A stretch of DNA of 64,000 bases from NCBI RefSeq assembly GCF_029626155.1, contig NZ_JARUBL010000001.1, positions 4,568,501-4,632,500 on the forward strand, read 5' to 3'. Both the position numbers and the translations under genes were made by a program. The notes beneath the pieces were generated by a model. That model saw nothing but the letters and a program-made list of their open reading frames with translations. It made no database searches and had not been told where the DNA came from. This document shows positions 8,248-16,395 of this stretch, in pieces; position 1 is the stretch's first letter, and each line of letters starts with the position of its first letter. The DNA comes from Solwaraspora sp. WMMD1047 (GTDB lineage Bacteria > Actinomycetota > Actinomycetes > Mycobacteriales > Micromonosporaceae).

Positions 8248-8925
8248 TTATCGCTGCAGCTTGTACCCCAGCCCGCGCACGGTCACCAGGTGACGCGGAC
8301 TGCCAGAGTCGTCCTCGATCTTGTTGCGCAGGCGGCCGACGTGAACATCGACGATGCGTTCGTCGCCTGTCTGGTAGTCCCAGACTCGTTGCAGCAACTG
8401 CTGGCGCGACAGCACCCGGCCGGCATGCTCGGCCAACTCACACAACAGCCGGAACTCGGTCCGGGTCACCCCCACCGGATTTCCCCGCACACTCACCTCA
8501 CCGGCCGCCGGCCGGATCTCCAGATCGCCAAAGGTCAGGCTCGGCACGGCGTCCGAAGGGGCAGCCCGCGCCCGCCGCCGGAGGGCACGCAGCCGGGCCG
8601 CCAACTCCTTGACCGCGACCGGCTTGACGACGTAATCATCTGCGCCGGCCTCGAGCGCGGCGACGATGTCATGCGTGTCGTCACGAGCACTCACCACGAC
8701 GATGGGCACGTCGTCACCGTGGCGCAACTGCCGGATGCATTCGAATCCATCCATCTGCGGCAGCATCAGATCGACCAGGACCGTGTCGGCCGGGTCGCGC
8801 CGCTGCCGCAACAGGCCCTCCTCAGCCGTCGCAACGCCCTGCACCGCGTATCCCTCGTCCTCGAGTGCCAGGACCAGGGACAGCCGGATCCGGTCGTCAT
8901 CCTCGATCAGCAGTACGGCCGGCAT
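8248..8925 (-). CDS. OmpR/PhoB-type response regulator
   Basis: A 225-residue two-component regulator. Receiver domain about 1-115 with acidic pocket IEDDD, phospho-acceptor Asp52 in VLVDLMLP, Thr/Ser switch region VVVSARDD and Lys in DDYVVKPV. The C-terminal winged helix (about 130-225) has the PhoB signature VTRTEFRLLCELA and VDVHVGRLRNKIE. The start MPAVLLIEDDD is where receiver domains normally begin; the frame runs on upstream but without coding character. It resembles the CseB group, which controls a cell-envelope stress regulon in Streptomyces. The HtrA-type gene lies 200 bp upstream on the same strand. Confidence 0.9.
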   Translation of the reverse strand: MPAVLLIEDDDRIRLSLVLALEDEGYAVQGVATAEEGLLRQRRDPADTVLVDLMLPQMDGFECIRQLRHGDDVPIVVVSARDDTHDIVAALEAGADDYVVKPVAVKELAARLRALRRRARAAPSDAVPSLTFGDLEIRPAAGEVSVRGNPVGVTRTEFRLLCELAEHAGRVLSRQQLLQRVWDYQTGDERIVDVHVGRLRNKIEDDSGSPRHLVTVRGLGYKLQR

Positions 8926-9127
8926 ACCCGTATCTTGCCCGAACCGCCCGCCGACGAACGCACCTCCCGACGTCTGACGGCGAACTGTCGCGGTACTGTC
9001 ACACCCGTCACTCACCCACTGCCACCGGGCACGAGCTTCCCGTTACCGGACGGTCCCCCGGCGGGCGGTCAGCTGCCCCTCGTCCTGTCTCCGGGCACTC
9101 GGCGGTGCGTGCGTCGACGCGCTGCTC

Positions 9128-10156
9128 TCAGCGGGTGGCGGCGGTCGGTACGACAGTGGCCTGCCGGGTGTCGCCGTCGCGCAGGTAGGTAACCGACACG
9201 CGTTGGCCGGGCTCGACCGACCGCAGCGCGCCGAGGAACGCCTCGAGCGTGTCGATGCGCTCGTCCGCCACCTGCGTGACGATGTCTGCCGGGCGCAGGC
9301 CGGCGGCGGCCGCTGGACCGTCCGGGTCGACGTCTCGAACCAGGACCCCCCGGTCGGTGCCGGCATTCAGCGACCGGGCGATCTGCGGCGTCAGCCGGGC
9401 CACTGCCACCCCGAGGTACGGCTGGGTGACCCGGCCGTCGTCGAGCAGGTCGTCAGCGATGTCCAGAGCGGTGGCGGCGGGAATCGCGAACCCGATGGAC
9501 ACCGCCCCGGTCTGCGGCGGCAGGTAGGCGTCGTTGATGCCGATCACGCGCCCGGAGTAGTCGACGAGCGCCCCGCCCGAGTTGCCCGGCGAGATCGCCG
9601 CGTCGGTCTGGATCAGATCGACCAGGGCGTTGCCCTGGCTCGCCGACCCGGGGATCTCCCGACCGACGCCGGAGACGATGCCGGCGGTGACACTGTTGAG
9701 GAAGCCCAGCGGGCTGCCGAGCGCGAGGACCGGCTCGCCGGGCGGAGGCAGGTCGGTGCGGAACGGGGCGGGCGGCAGGTCCGCGCGCTCGGCGCGGAGC
9801 ACGGCCAGGTCGGTGACGGCGTCAGCGGCGACCACCCGGGCCGGCGTCCGGGTCCCGTCGGCGAGCGCGACCTCCACGTTCTCCTGGTCACTCACGACGT
9901 GCTCGTTGGTCAGGATCAGCCCACCGTCACGGAACACCACCCCGGAGCCGAAACCCTGCCCGACCCGAACGGTGACGACCGACGGTTGCAGGCGGGCGAC
10001 GATCTGCGGCAGCTCGGCCGCGACCGGCGCCGGCACGGCCGGCGACGTGGCGGCCGGTGCCGCGCCCCCGTCGTCGGCCGTGCAACCAGCGGTGGCGACC
10101 AACATCGCCCCGCTGCCCAGCAGCGCCACCCAGCGCGATCGGCAGATCACGGTCAT
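9128..10156 (-). CDS. HtrA/DegP-type serine protease lipoprotein with PDZ domain
   Basis: A 342-residue S1C protease. A signal peptide ends in lipobox VATAGC (Cys25), so it is anchored to the outer face of the membrane. The trypsin-like domain (about 50-235) has the full triad: His86 in TNEHVVS, Asp116 in DAVTDLAVL and Ser193 in GNSGGALV. One PDZ domain follows (about 250-335: TDRGVLVRDVDPDGPAAAAGL). It would degrade misfolded exported proteins. The lipid anchor instead of a transmembrane helix is a variation on common actinobacterial HtrA. Its position next to the two-component and STAS genes supports a role in envelope quality control. Confidence 0.92.
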   Translation of the reverse strand: MTVICRSRWVALLGSGAMLVATAGCTADDGGAAPAATSPAVPAPVAAELPQIVARLQPSVVTVRVGQGFGSGVVFRDGGLILTNEHVVSDQENVEVALADGTRTPARVVAADAVTDLAVLRAERADLPPAPFRTDLPPPGEPVLALGSPLGFLNSVTAGIVSGVGREIPGSASQGNALVDLIQTDAAISPGNSGGALVDYSGRVIGINDAYLPPQTGAVSIGFAIPAATALDIADDLLDDGRVTQPYLGVAVARLTPQIARSLNAGTDRGVLVRDVDPDGPAAAAGLRPADIVTQVADERIDTLEAFLGALRSVEPGQRVSVTYLRDGDTRQATVVPTAATR

Positions 10157-10553
10157 GTCCTCCCCGGCGGTTGAGCGGCGGCGCGATCCCGCGCCCTGGC
10201 TGGTCCGCTACCCGAACCCCCCTGCCACAAACCCTCGGACCACCGTCGCGCGCGGATCGTCACAGTGCTGGGCAGGAACCGTCATCCATTCGTCACGTCG
10301 TCCGCCGCCCGCCAGGCGGTCCTCGGCCACCCGGTCACGGGGTCGGTTCCGCACACGAGGTCGCCTCTATGTTCTCCCGGGTCTCAGATTGGATGACCGT
10401 CATCAAACAGATGCATACATCTAGTTCCTCACATATGCTGCCTCATGGTCACATCGATGGCCTTGCATCAATGCCGGGCCGGCCGGCTCCACCGACCACG
10501 CACGCCGGTCGACCGCCGGTCCTCGCAACCACCGACGCCGATTGGAGTATCCG
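10157..10553. other. Divergent promoter region between HtrA-type and beta-propeller genes
   Basis: About 400 bases without a gene. The part around 10380-10440 is clearly more AT-rich than its surroundings and contains AGATG-CATA-CATCT (10409-10422), a 5-bp-arm inverted repeat that may be an operator. A GGAG Shine-Dalgarno precedes the downstream ATG. Confidence 0.45.
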
Positions 10554-11639
10554 ATGACCTGGCGTCCGACCATTGCCACGCTGGCCGGCCTGACCGTCGC
10601 GCTCGGCACCGCCGCACTTCCCACCAGTGCCGCCGCCATACCGCCGGTGGCGGTGAACGCTGTCCAGGTTGGCGCTGACGCAACCGCCGGCGTCACTCCT
10701 GGCGCGCTCGCCGGTCCACCCGGCGCACCGCCCGGGGTCTGCCCGACCGGGACCGAGTACGGCTCACCGCTGCCGGCCAGTTCCCTGACCGCCGCCAGGA
10801 TCCAGAGCGGGTTCTCCTTTCTCGAAGGGCCGCTCTGGGTCGCCGACGGCGGCTACCTGCTGATGTCGGACATGGCCGCGGGGACCGGACCGGACAACGT
10901 CCAGCCGTCCACGATCCACCGGTTCACCCCACCGGCGACCTTCGACACCTTCATCGCCGACGCCGGCAGCAACGGTCTGGCGCTCAGCGCCGACGGCCAG
11001 CAGATCATCGCGGCCACCCACGACCAGCGCAACGTCTCCGCGTACCGGCTGGACGACCTGACCCGCAGCACCGTCGCGGCGAACCACCAGGGCCGGGCGT
11101 TCAACTCGCCGAACGACGTCGCGGTCCGTTCGGACGGCGTTGGCTACTTCACCGACCCCAACTTCCAGCGCGGCAACCGACCGGACCAGATGAGCGGGCG
11201 GACCAGCGTCTTCCGCGTCGCCGAGGGTCAGGTGTCGCTTGTGGACGACCGGCTGCGTCAGCCCAACGGCATCGCGCTCTCGCCGGACGGAAGCACCCTC
11301 TACGTGGGCGCCTACTCCGAGAACAGAATCTACCGGTACGCCGTCAACCCCGACGGCAGCACCGGCGCGCGCAGCGTCTTCGTGAACTACCTCGGCGGTC
11401 CGGACGGCGGCACGATCGACTGCGCCGGCAACGTGTACTGGGCGTCAGGTTCGGACGCCCTGGTCCACGTCTACTCCCCCACCGGCGCCCAGCTCGGCAC
11501 GATCCGGGCCGGCACCTCCGGTACGACGAACGTGGCGTTCGGCGGCCCCGACCGGCAGACCCTCTACATCACCTCGGGCCCGAGGAACGACTCCGGCCTG
11601 TACAGCGTACGGCTTAACATCCCCGGATACCCGTACTGA
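10554..11639 (+). CDS. Secreted SMP-30/gluconolactonase-like beta-propeller protein
   Basis: A 361-residue exported protein with a signal peptide ending near TSAAA. The mature chain has repeated propeller motifs: EGPLWVADGGYLLMSDM, NSPNDVAVRSDGVGYFTDPN and QPNGIALSPDGSTLYVG, typical of the SMP-30/gluconolactonase family, whose members hydrolyse lactones or related esters with one divalent metal ion. The EGP, N-D-V and N-G-I segments would supply metal ligands. The ATG is used because GGAG lies 6 nt upstream; an upstream TTG in the same frame is less likely. It is followed after 15 nt by a second secreted propeller protein, so the two are probably one operon. Confidence 0.85.
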   Translation: MTWRPTIATLAGLTVALGTAALPTSAAAIPPVAVNAVQVGADATAGVTPGALAGPPGAPPGVCPTGTEYGSPLPASSLTAARIQSGFSFLEGPLWVADGGYLLMSDMAAGTGPDNVQPSTIHRFTPPATFDTFIADAGSNGLALSADGQQIIAATHDQRNVSAYRLDDLTRSTVAANHQGRAFNSPNDVAVRSDGVGYFTDPNFQRGNRPDQMSGRTSVFRVAEGQVSLVDDRLRQPNGIALSPDGSTLYVGAYSENRIYRYAVNPDGSTGARSVFVNYLGGPDGGTIDCAGNVYWASGSDALVHVYSPTGAQLGTIRAGTSGTTNVAFGGPDRQTLYITSGPRNDSGLYSVRLNIPGYPY

Positions 11640-11654
11640 CCAAAGGATGCCCCC

Positions 11655-13337
11655 GTGCGGACCAGGCCCTGCCGTCCCGGAAATCTCGCTCCGCTCGCCC
11701 TGCTGACCTGCGTCGGAACCGTCCTGGCCGGGACGCCCGTGCACGCCGCCGCCGACACCACGCCACCCACCCCGCCGAGCAACCTGCGCAGCACGCGGAC
11801 GACCTGCCAGTCCGTCACGCTGACCTGGTCCGCGTCCCGGGACGACGTCGGTGTCGCGTTCTACGACGTCTACCACGACGGTCAGCACGTCACCTCGGTC
11901 AGCGGCAGCACCCGGACCGCCACCCTCACCGCCGTGGAGGGCCGCACCTGGGGCTGGTACGTCAACGCCCGCGACGCCGCCGGCAACGTGTCGCAGGCCA
12001 GCGCCACGCTCACCGTCACGCCCCCGTTCTGCCAGCGCGACACCCAGCGACCGAGCCCGCCGACCAACCTCGCCGCCAGCGTCAACGGCACGGACGTGAC
12101 CCTCACCTGGTCGGCATCGACCGACAACGTCGCGGTCACCGGCTACACCGTCATGCGCGACGGCGCGGCGGTCGGTTCCACGGCGGGCACGGCCGCCAGC
12201 CCGCCCAGCACCAGCTTCACCGACACCGGGCTGGCCGTCGACACGGACTTCGAGTACACCGTCGTCGCCCGCGACGCCCAGGGCAACAGTTCGGCGGCGA
12301 GCGACCCGGCCAGCGCGCGCACCGGGCCGGCCTGCACGAGCGCGGTCTGCGGCACCAGCGTGGTCAGCACCGAGCGGGACCTGCCCTGGGGGCTGGTGCA
12401 GCTGCCGGACGGCAGCGTGCTCTACGGGCGGCGCGACCTGTTCGACATCGTCGCGATGAATCCGGACGGCACCGGCAAGCGCAGCATCGGCGCGGTGCCG
12501 GACACCGCGGGCACCGACGGCGAGGGGGGCGTGCTCGGTCTGGCCGTGTCGTCGGACTTCGCCAGCGACCGGTGGCTGTACATCTACCACACCACCACGA
12601 CCGACAACCGGATCGTCCGCATCCGCTACGACACCACCCTGCGCACCGAAACGGCGCAGGTGCTGGTCACCGGCATCCCGCGCAACAAGTACCACAACGG
12701 CGGCCGGCTGCGCTTCGGGCCCGACGGCATGCTCTACGCCGCCACCGGGGACGGTCAGACTCCGGACCGGGCGCAGGACGTCGACGACCTGGCCGGCAAG
12801 GTGCTGCGACTCAGCCCGGACGGCGCCGTACCGCCGGACAACCCCTTCGGCAACCACGTGTGGAGCTACGGCCACCGCAACCCGCAGGGGCTGGCGTTCG
12901 ACTCCCAGGGCCGGCTCTTCGAGCAGGAGTTCGGCAACAACGTCCTGGACGAGACGAACATCATCGTGCGGGGCGGCAACTACGGCTGGCCCGCCTGCGA
13001 GGGCACGGTCGGCGACTGCGCGAACCCGAACTTCGTCGCCCCGATCCACACCTACCCGGTCGCCGACGCGTCGTGCAGCGGCATCGCGATCGTACGGGAC
13101 GTGCTGTACACCGCCTGTCTGCGTGGCAACCGGATGTACCGGGCGGTGATCAGCGGTGACACGCTCACCGACGTCCAGCAGTACTTCGTCGGCAGGTACC
13201 TGCGGCTGCGCACGGTGGAGCCGACCCTGGACGGGAATCTATGGTTGACCACGAGCACCGGCGGGGACAAGGACAGCGTCCCGAACAACAGCAACGAGAG
13301 AATCCTCCGGGTGACGCTCGGCGACCAGCGGGGCTGA
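11655..13337 (+). CDS. Secreted sugar-dehydrogenase-like (GSDH) protein with two FN3 domains
   Basis: A 560-residue exported protein. A GTG start gives a signal peptide ending at PVHAAA; then two fibronectin type III domains (about 36-120 and 128-220; each begins PP-P-NL and contains VTLTWSAS), then a six-bladed glucose/sorbosone dehydrogenase propeller (about 235-555; GVLGLAVSSDFASDRWLYIYH, HNGGRLRFGPDGMLYAATGD, YGHRNPQGLAFD). Family members use PQQ to oxidise sugars outside the cell. The catalytic His region YHNGG and the PQQ-contact segment GHRNPQG are present. FN3 modules often bridge catalytic domains on polysaccharide-active enzymes. It is translated with the upstream propeller gene. 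Confidence 0.88.
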   Translation: MRTRPCRPGNLAPLALLTCVGTVLAGTPVHAAADTTPPTPPSNLRSTRTTCQSVTLTWSASRDDVGVAFYDVYHDGQHVTSVSGSTRTATLTAVEGRTWGWYVNARDAAGNVSQASATLTVTPPFCQRDTQRPSPPTNLAASVNGTDVTLTWSASTDNVAVTGYTVMRDGAAVGSTAGTAASPPSTSFTDTGLAVDTDFEYTVVARDAQGNSSAASDPASARTGPACTSAVCGTSVVSTERDLPWGLVQLPDGSVLYGRRDLFDIVAMNPDGTGKRSIGAVPDTAGTDGEGGVLGLAVSSDFASDRWLYIYHTTTTDNRIVRIRYDTTLRTETAQVLVTGIPRNKYHNGGRLRFGPDGMLYAATGDGQTPDRAQDVDDLAGKVLRLSPDGAVPPDNPFGNHVWSYGHRNPQGLAFDSQGRLFEQEFGNNVLDETNIIVRGGNYGWPACEGTVGDCANPNFVAPIHTYPVADASCSGIAIVRDVLYTACLRGNRMYRAVISGDTLTDVQQYFVGRYLRLRTVEPTLDGNLWLTTSTGGDKDSVPNNSNERILRVTLGDQRG

Positions 13338-13385
13338 GTCCGGCAGGCGGCCCTGACAACGTCACCCGGGGAGAAGGAGTACACG

Positions 13386-13934
13386 GTGAACGCTCCGCTG
13401 CAACGGGTGTACCGGGTTTCCCGACCGTCCGGCACGACCCGCCTCACGGGTGGTGACTTCGACGGTTCCGGTGCGGTGACCGGCGCACTGACGACGACGC
13501 GCCTGCCCGGGGACGGTACGGGATGGTGGCAATGTCGTACCCAGGCGTCACCGGTCGAGGATCTCGACCTGGCGACCTGCCTGGCAGCCGACGGACCCGT
13601 CCGCGATCAACTGGGTGAACTCCTCACGGACCTGCTGGCCGGCGCCCACACCGGCGGGGGTGCACGTCCTCGGACTCTCAGTGGCGCGCAACTGGCCGGT
13701 GAGGCCGAGCGGATCCTGGCGAACCGGGACCACGAACCATTTCCGATCGCCGTCGACGGTGTCCGGATCTCCGGCCTGCGGTTCAACAACAGCCCGGTCG
13801 TTGCCGATGGCGCCGCGATGTTCCTCGTCGTACATCAAGGGCACCTTGCCGCGATCGAGTCGTACGACGGGGCCGGTGACCCGCAGGCCCTCGCTACGGA
13901 CTCCGACGTCGCCGCTGTGCGGACAGCGCGGTGA
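13386..13934 (+). CDS. Hypothetical protein, 182 aa
   Basis: GTG start with a good AAGGAG 9 nt upstream, and codon use like its neighbours, so it is likely real. No signal peptide or membrane segment. The sequence is acidic, with an early FDGSGAVTGALTTT segment, a helical middle (LGELLTDLLAGA and SGAQLAGEAERILA), and a beta-rich end (ISGLRFNNSPVVADGAAMF). I recognise no family. It may be a small cytosolic protein co-transcribed with the propeller genes, being 48 nt downstream. Confidence 0.6.
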   Translation: MNAPLQRVYRVSRPSGTTRLTGGDFDGSGAVTGALTTTRLPGDGTGWWQCRTQASPVEDLDLATCLAADGPVRDQLGELLTDLLAGAHTGGGARPRTLSGAQLAGEAERILANRDHEPFPIAVDGVRISGLRFNNSPVVADGAAMFLVVHQGHLAAIESYDGAGDPQALATDSDVAAVRTAR

Positions 13935-13997
13935 CGGACACCGTGACCGCGTGGATCAGCTGACGACCCACCGCCCGCCGTACCCGGGTCCTCCCGG

Positions 13998-15989
13998 CTA
14001 CACCGGGACCGCCTGCGAGCTGGCGGCAGCGTCATGAGCGGCCATCGTCTCCTGCCGGTCGGGTTCCTCGCGCAGGATGGCGCAGTGCAGCCACACCTCC
14101 GGGATGGCGAACCCGTCCACGAGCGTCCGCAGGTGCGGGCGCAGCTCTTTGAGCAGTCCGTTCACCACCCCCGTGATCGCCTTCGATCGGGCTGGGGTGA
14201 GCCGGTCGTGCTCCAGGAACCACCCCTTGTTGGCCTCGATGACGCTGAGCGCGTACAGGTCGCAGACCCGGGAGAGCAGCGCCCGGACCGCCGGGTCGGC
14301 GGTGTCCGCGATGCCGGCGACGAACGCCTCAAGGGTGACCCGGTCGATGTGCGCGGTGGCAACGGCCAGGACGTGGTCCTGAACGTCGTTGAAGATGTCG
14401 AAGGGACGGTCCTTCTTCGCTGCCGCGCCGTTGCGGAGGCGACGGACCGCGCCGTCGAGGAGGTGGCCCTCACGGCCCTCGAACATCGTCAGCTGCCAGC
14501 CACGGTGGGTGACGGCAACCTCCTCGTCGTGACCCGGGACGGCGCTGATCAGCCGTTCGATGACCGACCGCGCGGCGGTGCGCTCGATCACCATCTCGCG
14601 GACCTGCTCGGCGACGAAGGAGGCGCGCCCCCAGCCGTCCAGTGAGCCGAACTCGTCCCGGTAGCCCGTGAGCAGCCCCTTGGCCACCAGTTGCAGCAGC
14701 ACGGTGTTGTCGCCCTCGAACGTGGTGAAGACGTCGGTGTCGGCCTTCAGGCTGGGTAGCCGGTTCTCGGCCAGGTAGCCGGCGCCGCCGCACGCCTCCC
14801 GGCACATCTGGATGGTGCGGGTCGCGTGCCAGGTCTGCGCGGCCTTCAGACCGGCGGCCCGGGATTCCAGCTCCCGTTGCCGGTGCTCGTCGACCGGGCC
14901 ACCGCCACCGTGCACCTCGTGCAGCGCGGCGACCAGTTCGGCCTGGGCGAAGTGCAACGCGTACGTGGTGGCCAGGGCGGGGAGCAGTTTGCGCTGGTGC
15001 GCCAGGTAGTCGTTGAGTAGCACCTCCCGGTCCGCGCCCGGCGTGTCGAACTGGCGGCGGATGTCGCCGTAGCGCACCGCGATGGTCAGCGCCGACTTGG
15101 TGGCCGCCGACGCGGCGCCACCCACGCTCACCCGGCCGCGGACCAGGGTGCCGAGCATGGTGAAGAAGCGCCGTGAGTCGTTCTCGATCGGGCTGGCATA
15201 CGTCCCGTCCTCCGCGACCTGTCCGTACCGGTCCAGCAGCATGTCACGCGGCACCGTCACCCGGTCGAAGGTGAGCCGTCCGTTGTCCACGCCGAGCAGG
15301 CCGGCCTTGGGCCCGGCGTCGCCGATCGTCACGCCGGGCAGCGGGTTGCCCTGCGCGTCACGGATCGGGACCAGCCACGCGTGCACGCCGTGCCGTCGCC
15401 CCTTGGTGATCAACTGCGCGAAGACCACCGCCATCCGCCCGTCCCGGGCCGCGTTGCCGATGTAGTCCTTGCGTGCCGCCTCGTGCGGGGTGTGCAGCTC
15501 GAAAGTCCGCGTCTGCGGGTCGTACGCGCAGGTGGTGCGCAGTTGCTGGACGTCGGAGCCGTGGCCGGTCTCGGTCATCGCGAAGCAACCGAAGAGTCGG
15601 CCCGAGATGATGTCCCGTAGATAGGCGTCGTGGTGCCGCCGGGTGCCCAGGGCCGCGACCGCGCCGCCGAACAGGCCCCACTGCACGCCCGCCTTGACCA
15701 TCAGTGACAGGTCGATCTGCGCCAGCATCTCGCTGGCGACGATCGAGCCCCCCACGTCGGATCTGCCGCCGTACTCGGTGGGGAACGCGGATGACATGCC
15801 CAGCTCGGCGGGGAGTTCGGTGAGCAGCCGGGAGATCCGCTCCCGTGCCTGGTCGCCGGTCTCGCCGTAAACCGGGAGGAAGTTGGTGTCCAGGTGATCC
15901 CGGTGCGCGTCGCGCACGGCGGCCCACGGTCCGTCGAGCACCTTCCGCAGGCGGGCGAGCTCGATGTGGTCGGATGCGTGATCGGGCAT
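13998..15989 (-). CDS. Acyl-CoA oxidase/dehydrogenase
   Basis: A 663-residue flavoprotein of the long acyl-CoA oxidase type (typical acyl-CoA dehydrogenases are near 380-400). N-terminal helical domain, then the FAD/substrate segment CFAMTETGHGSDVQ (about residue 136), the beta-domain, and the C-terminal helical region with MCREACGGAGYLAENRLPSLKAD and the catalytic-base region TFEGDNTVLLQ. A second C-terminal helical domain (about 480-650) is characteristic of peroxisomal-type oxidases. It oxidises acyl-CoA to trans-2-enoyl-CoA, passing electrons to oxygen or ETF. No other beta-oxidation gene adjoins it. A plausible promoter and an inverted repeat lie just upstream. Confidence 0.9.
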   Translation of the reverse strand: MPDHASDHIELARLRKVLDGPWAAVRDAHRDHLDTNFLPVYGETGDQARERISRLLTELPAELGMSSAFPTEYGGRSDVGGSIVASEMLAQIDLSLMVKAGVQWGLFGGAVAALGTRRHHDAYLRDIISGRLFGCFAMTETGHGSDVQQLRTTCAYDPQTRTFELHTPHEAARKDYIGNAARDGRMAVVFAQLITKGRRHGVHAWLVPIRDAQGNPLPGVTIGDAGPKAGLLGVDNGRLTFDRVTVPRDMLLDRYGQVAEDGTYASPIENDSRRFFTMLGTLVRGRVSVGGAASAATKSALTIAVRYGDIRRQFDTPGADREVLLNDYLAHQRKLLPALATTYALHFAQAELVAALHEVHGGGGPVDEHRQRELESRAAGLKAAQTWHATRTIQMCREACGGAGYLAENRLPSLKADTDVFTTFEGDNTVLLQLVAKGLLTGYRDEFGSLDGWGRASFVAEQVREMVIERTAARSVIERLISAVPGHDEEVAVTHRGWQLTMFEGREGHLLDGAVRRLRNGAAAKKDRPFDIFNDVQDHVLAVATAHIDRVTLEAFVAGIADTADPAVRALLSRVCDLYALSVIEANKGWFLEHDRLTPARSKAITGVVNGLLKELRPHLRTLVDGFAIPEVWLHCAILREEPDRQETMAAHDAAASSQAVPV

Positions 15990-16001
15990 GGGAACCCCTC
16001 A

Positions 16002-16034
16002 ACTAGCGGACATAAAGTCACATTCTGTCCTAGT
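16002..16034 (-). promoter_or_regulatory. Promoter and inverted repeat of the acyl-CoA oxidase gene
   Basis: On the minus strand TTGACT (16037-16032) and TTATGT (16015-16010) are spaced by 16 nt, a good sigma-70 type promoter that would give a short leader. Overlaid on it is the interrupted inverted repeat ACTAG-GGACA / TGTCC-TAGT, a likely operator for a fatty-acid-responsive repressor. No such regulator is adjacent. Confidence 0.45.
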
Positions 16035-16339
16035 CAAGGGTACCGGGCCGCTGTGGTGAACCGGCGAGGGAGACGGTGGTGAGGCGGGACACCATCGCCG
16101 ATCCGGCGGACGGGCCGCCGCCCGGCCAGCCGGTCCGCGCGGCCCCGGGCCACGGCTGCGGTGGCGCGCCCGACGGGACGCCGCTCCGGGTCCGGGCCGA
16201 GAATCCGCGGTCCCTCAGCCGGGCACGAGCGCGTCGTACACCTCGGCGAACCGCGCGCGCCGTCGCGTGTAGTGCTCGACGTGGGAGCTCTGCGGCGACC
16301 CTAACCGACCCCGGGCCGGGATCGGGCTAGCCATCGCAA
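16035..16339. other. Intergenic region with possible gene remnant
   Basis: About 300 bases upstream of the ATP-grasp operon. On the minus strand a short open frame ending at a TGA (16217-16215) reads SSHVEHYTRRRARFAEVYDALVPG, which has the character of a real protein C terminus, but no upstream coding sequence follows. It may be a decayed gene end. Otherwise nothing is recognised. Confidence 0.3.
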
Positions 16340-16356
16340 ATGACAACCGTTATCGT
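16340..16356. promoter_or_regulatory. Zur-like operator upstream of the ten-gene operon
   Basis: ATGACAAC-C-GTTATCGT is an 8-1-8 inverted repeat with six of eight positions paired, centred 48 bp before the GTG of the first gene. It resembles the actinobacterial Zur box (TGAAAAYNRTTTTCA-like, 7-1-7). It does not fit the iron box (TTAGGTTAGGCTAACCTAA) or the Nur box. Zur plus zinc would repress the operon, giving expression under zinc starvation. Assigned by pattern only. Confidence 0.55.
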
Positions 16357-16395
16357 CTAGGCGTCCGGAGATCCTCTGAACGGCGGGAGTGCGCG

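Noticed and set aside
16341-16355. Reading the operator before the ATP-grasp gene as an iron or nickel (Nur) box
   Set aside because: It lacks the TTAGG/CCTAA arms of the iron box and the TTGCAA-spaced arms of the Nur box; the Zur pattern fits better.
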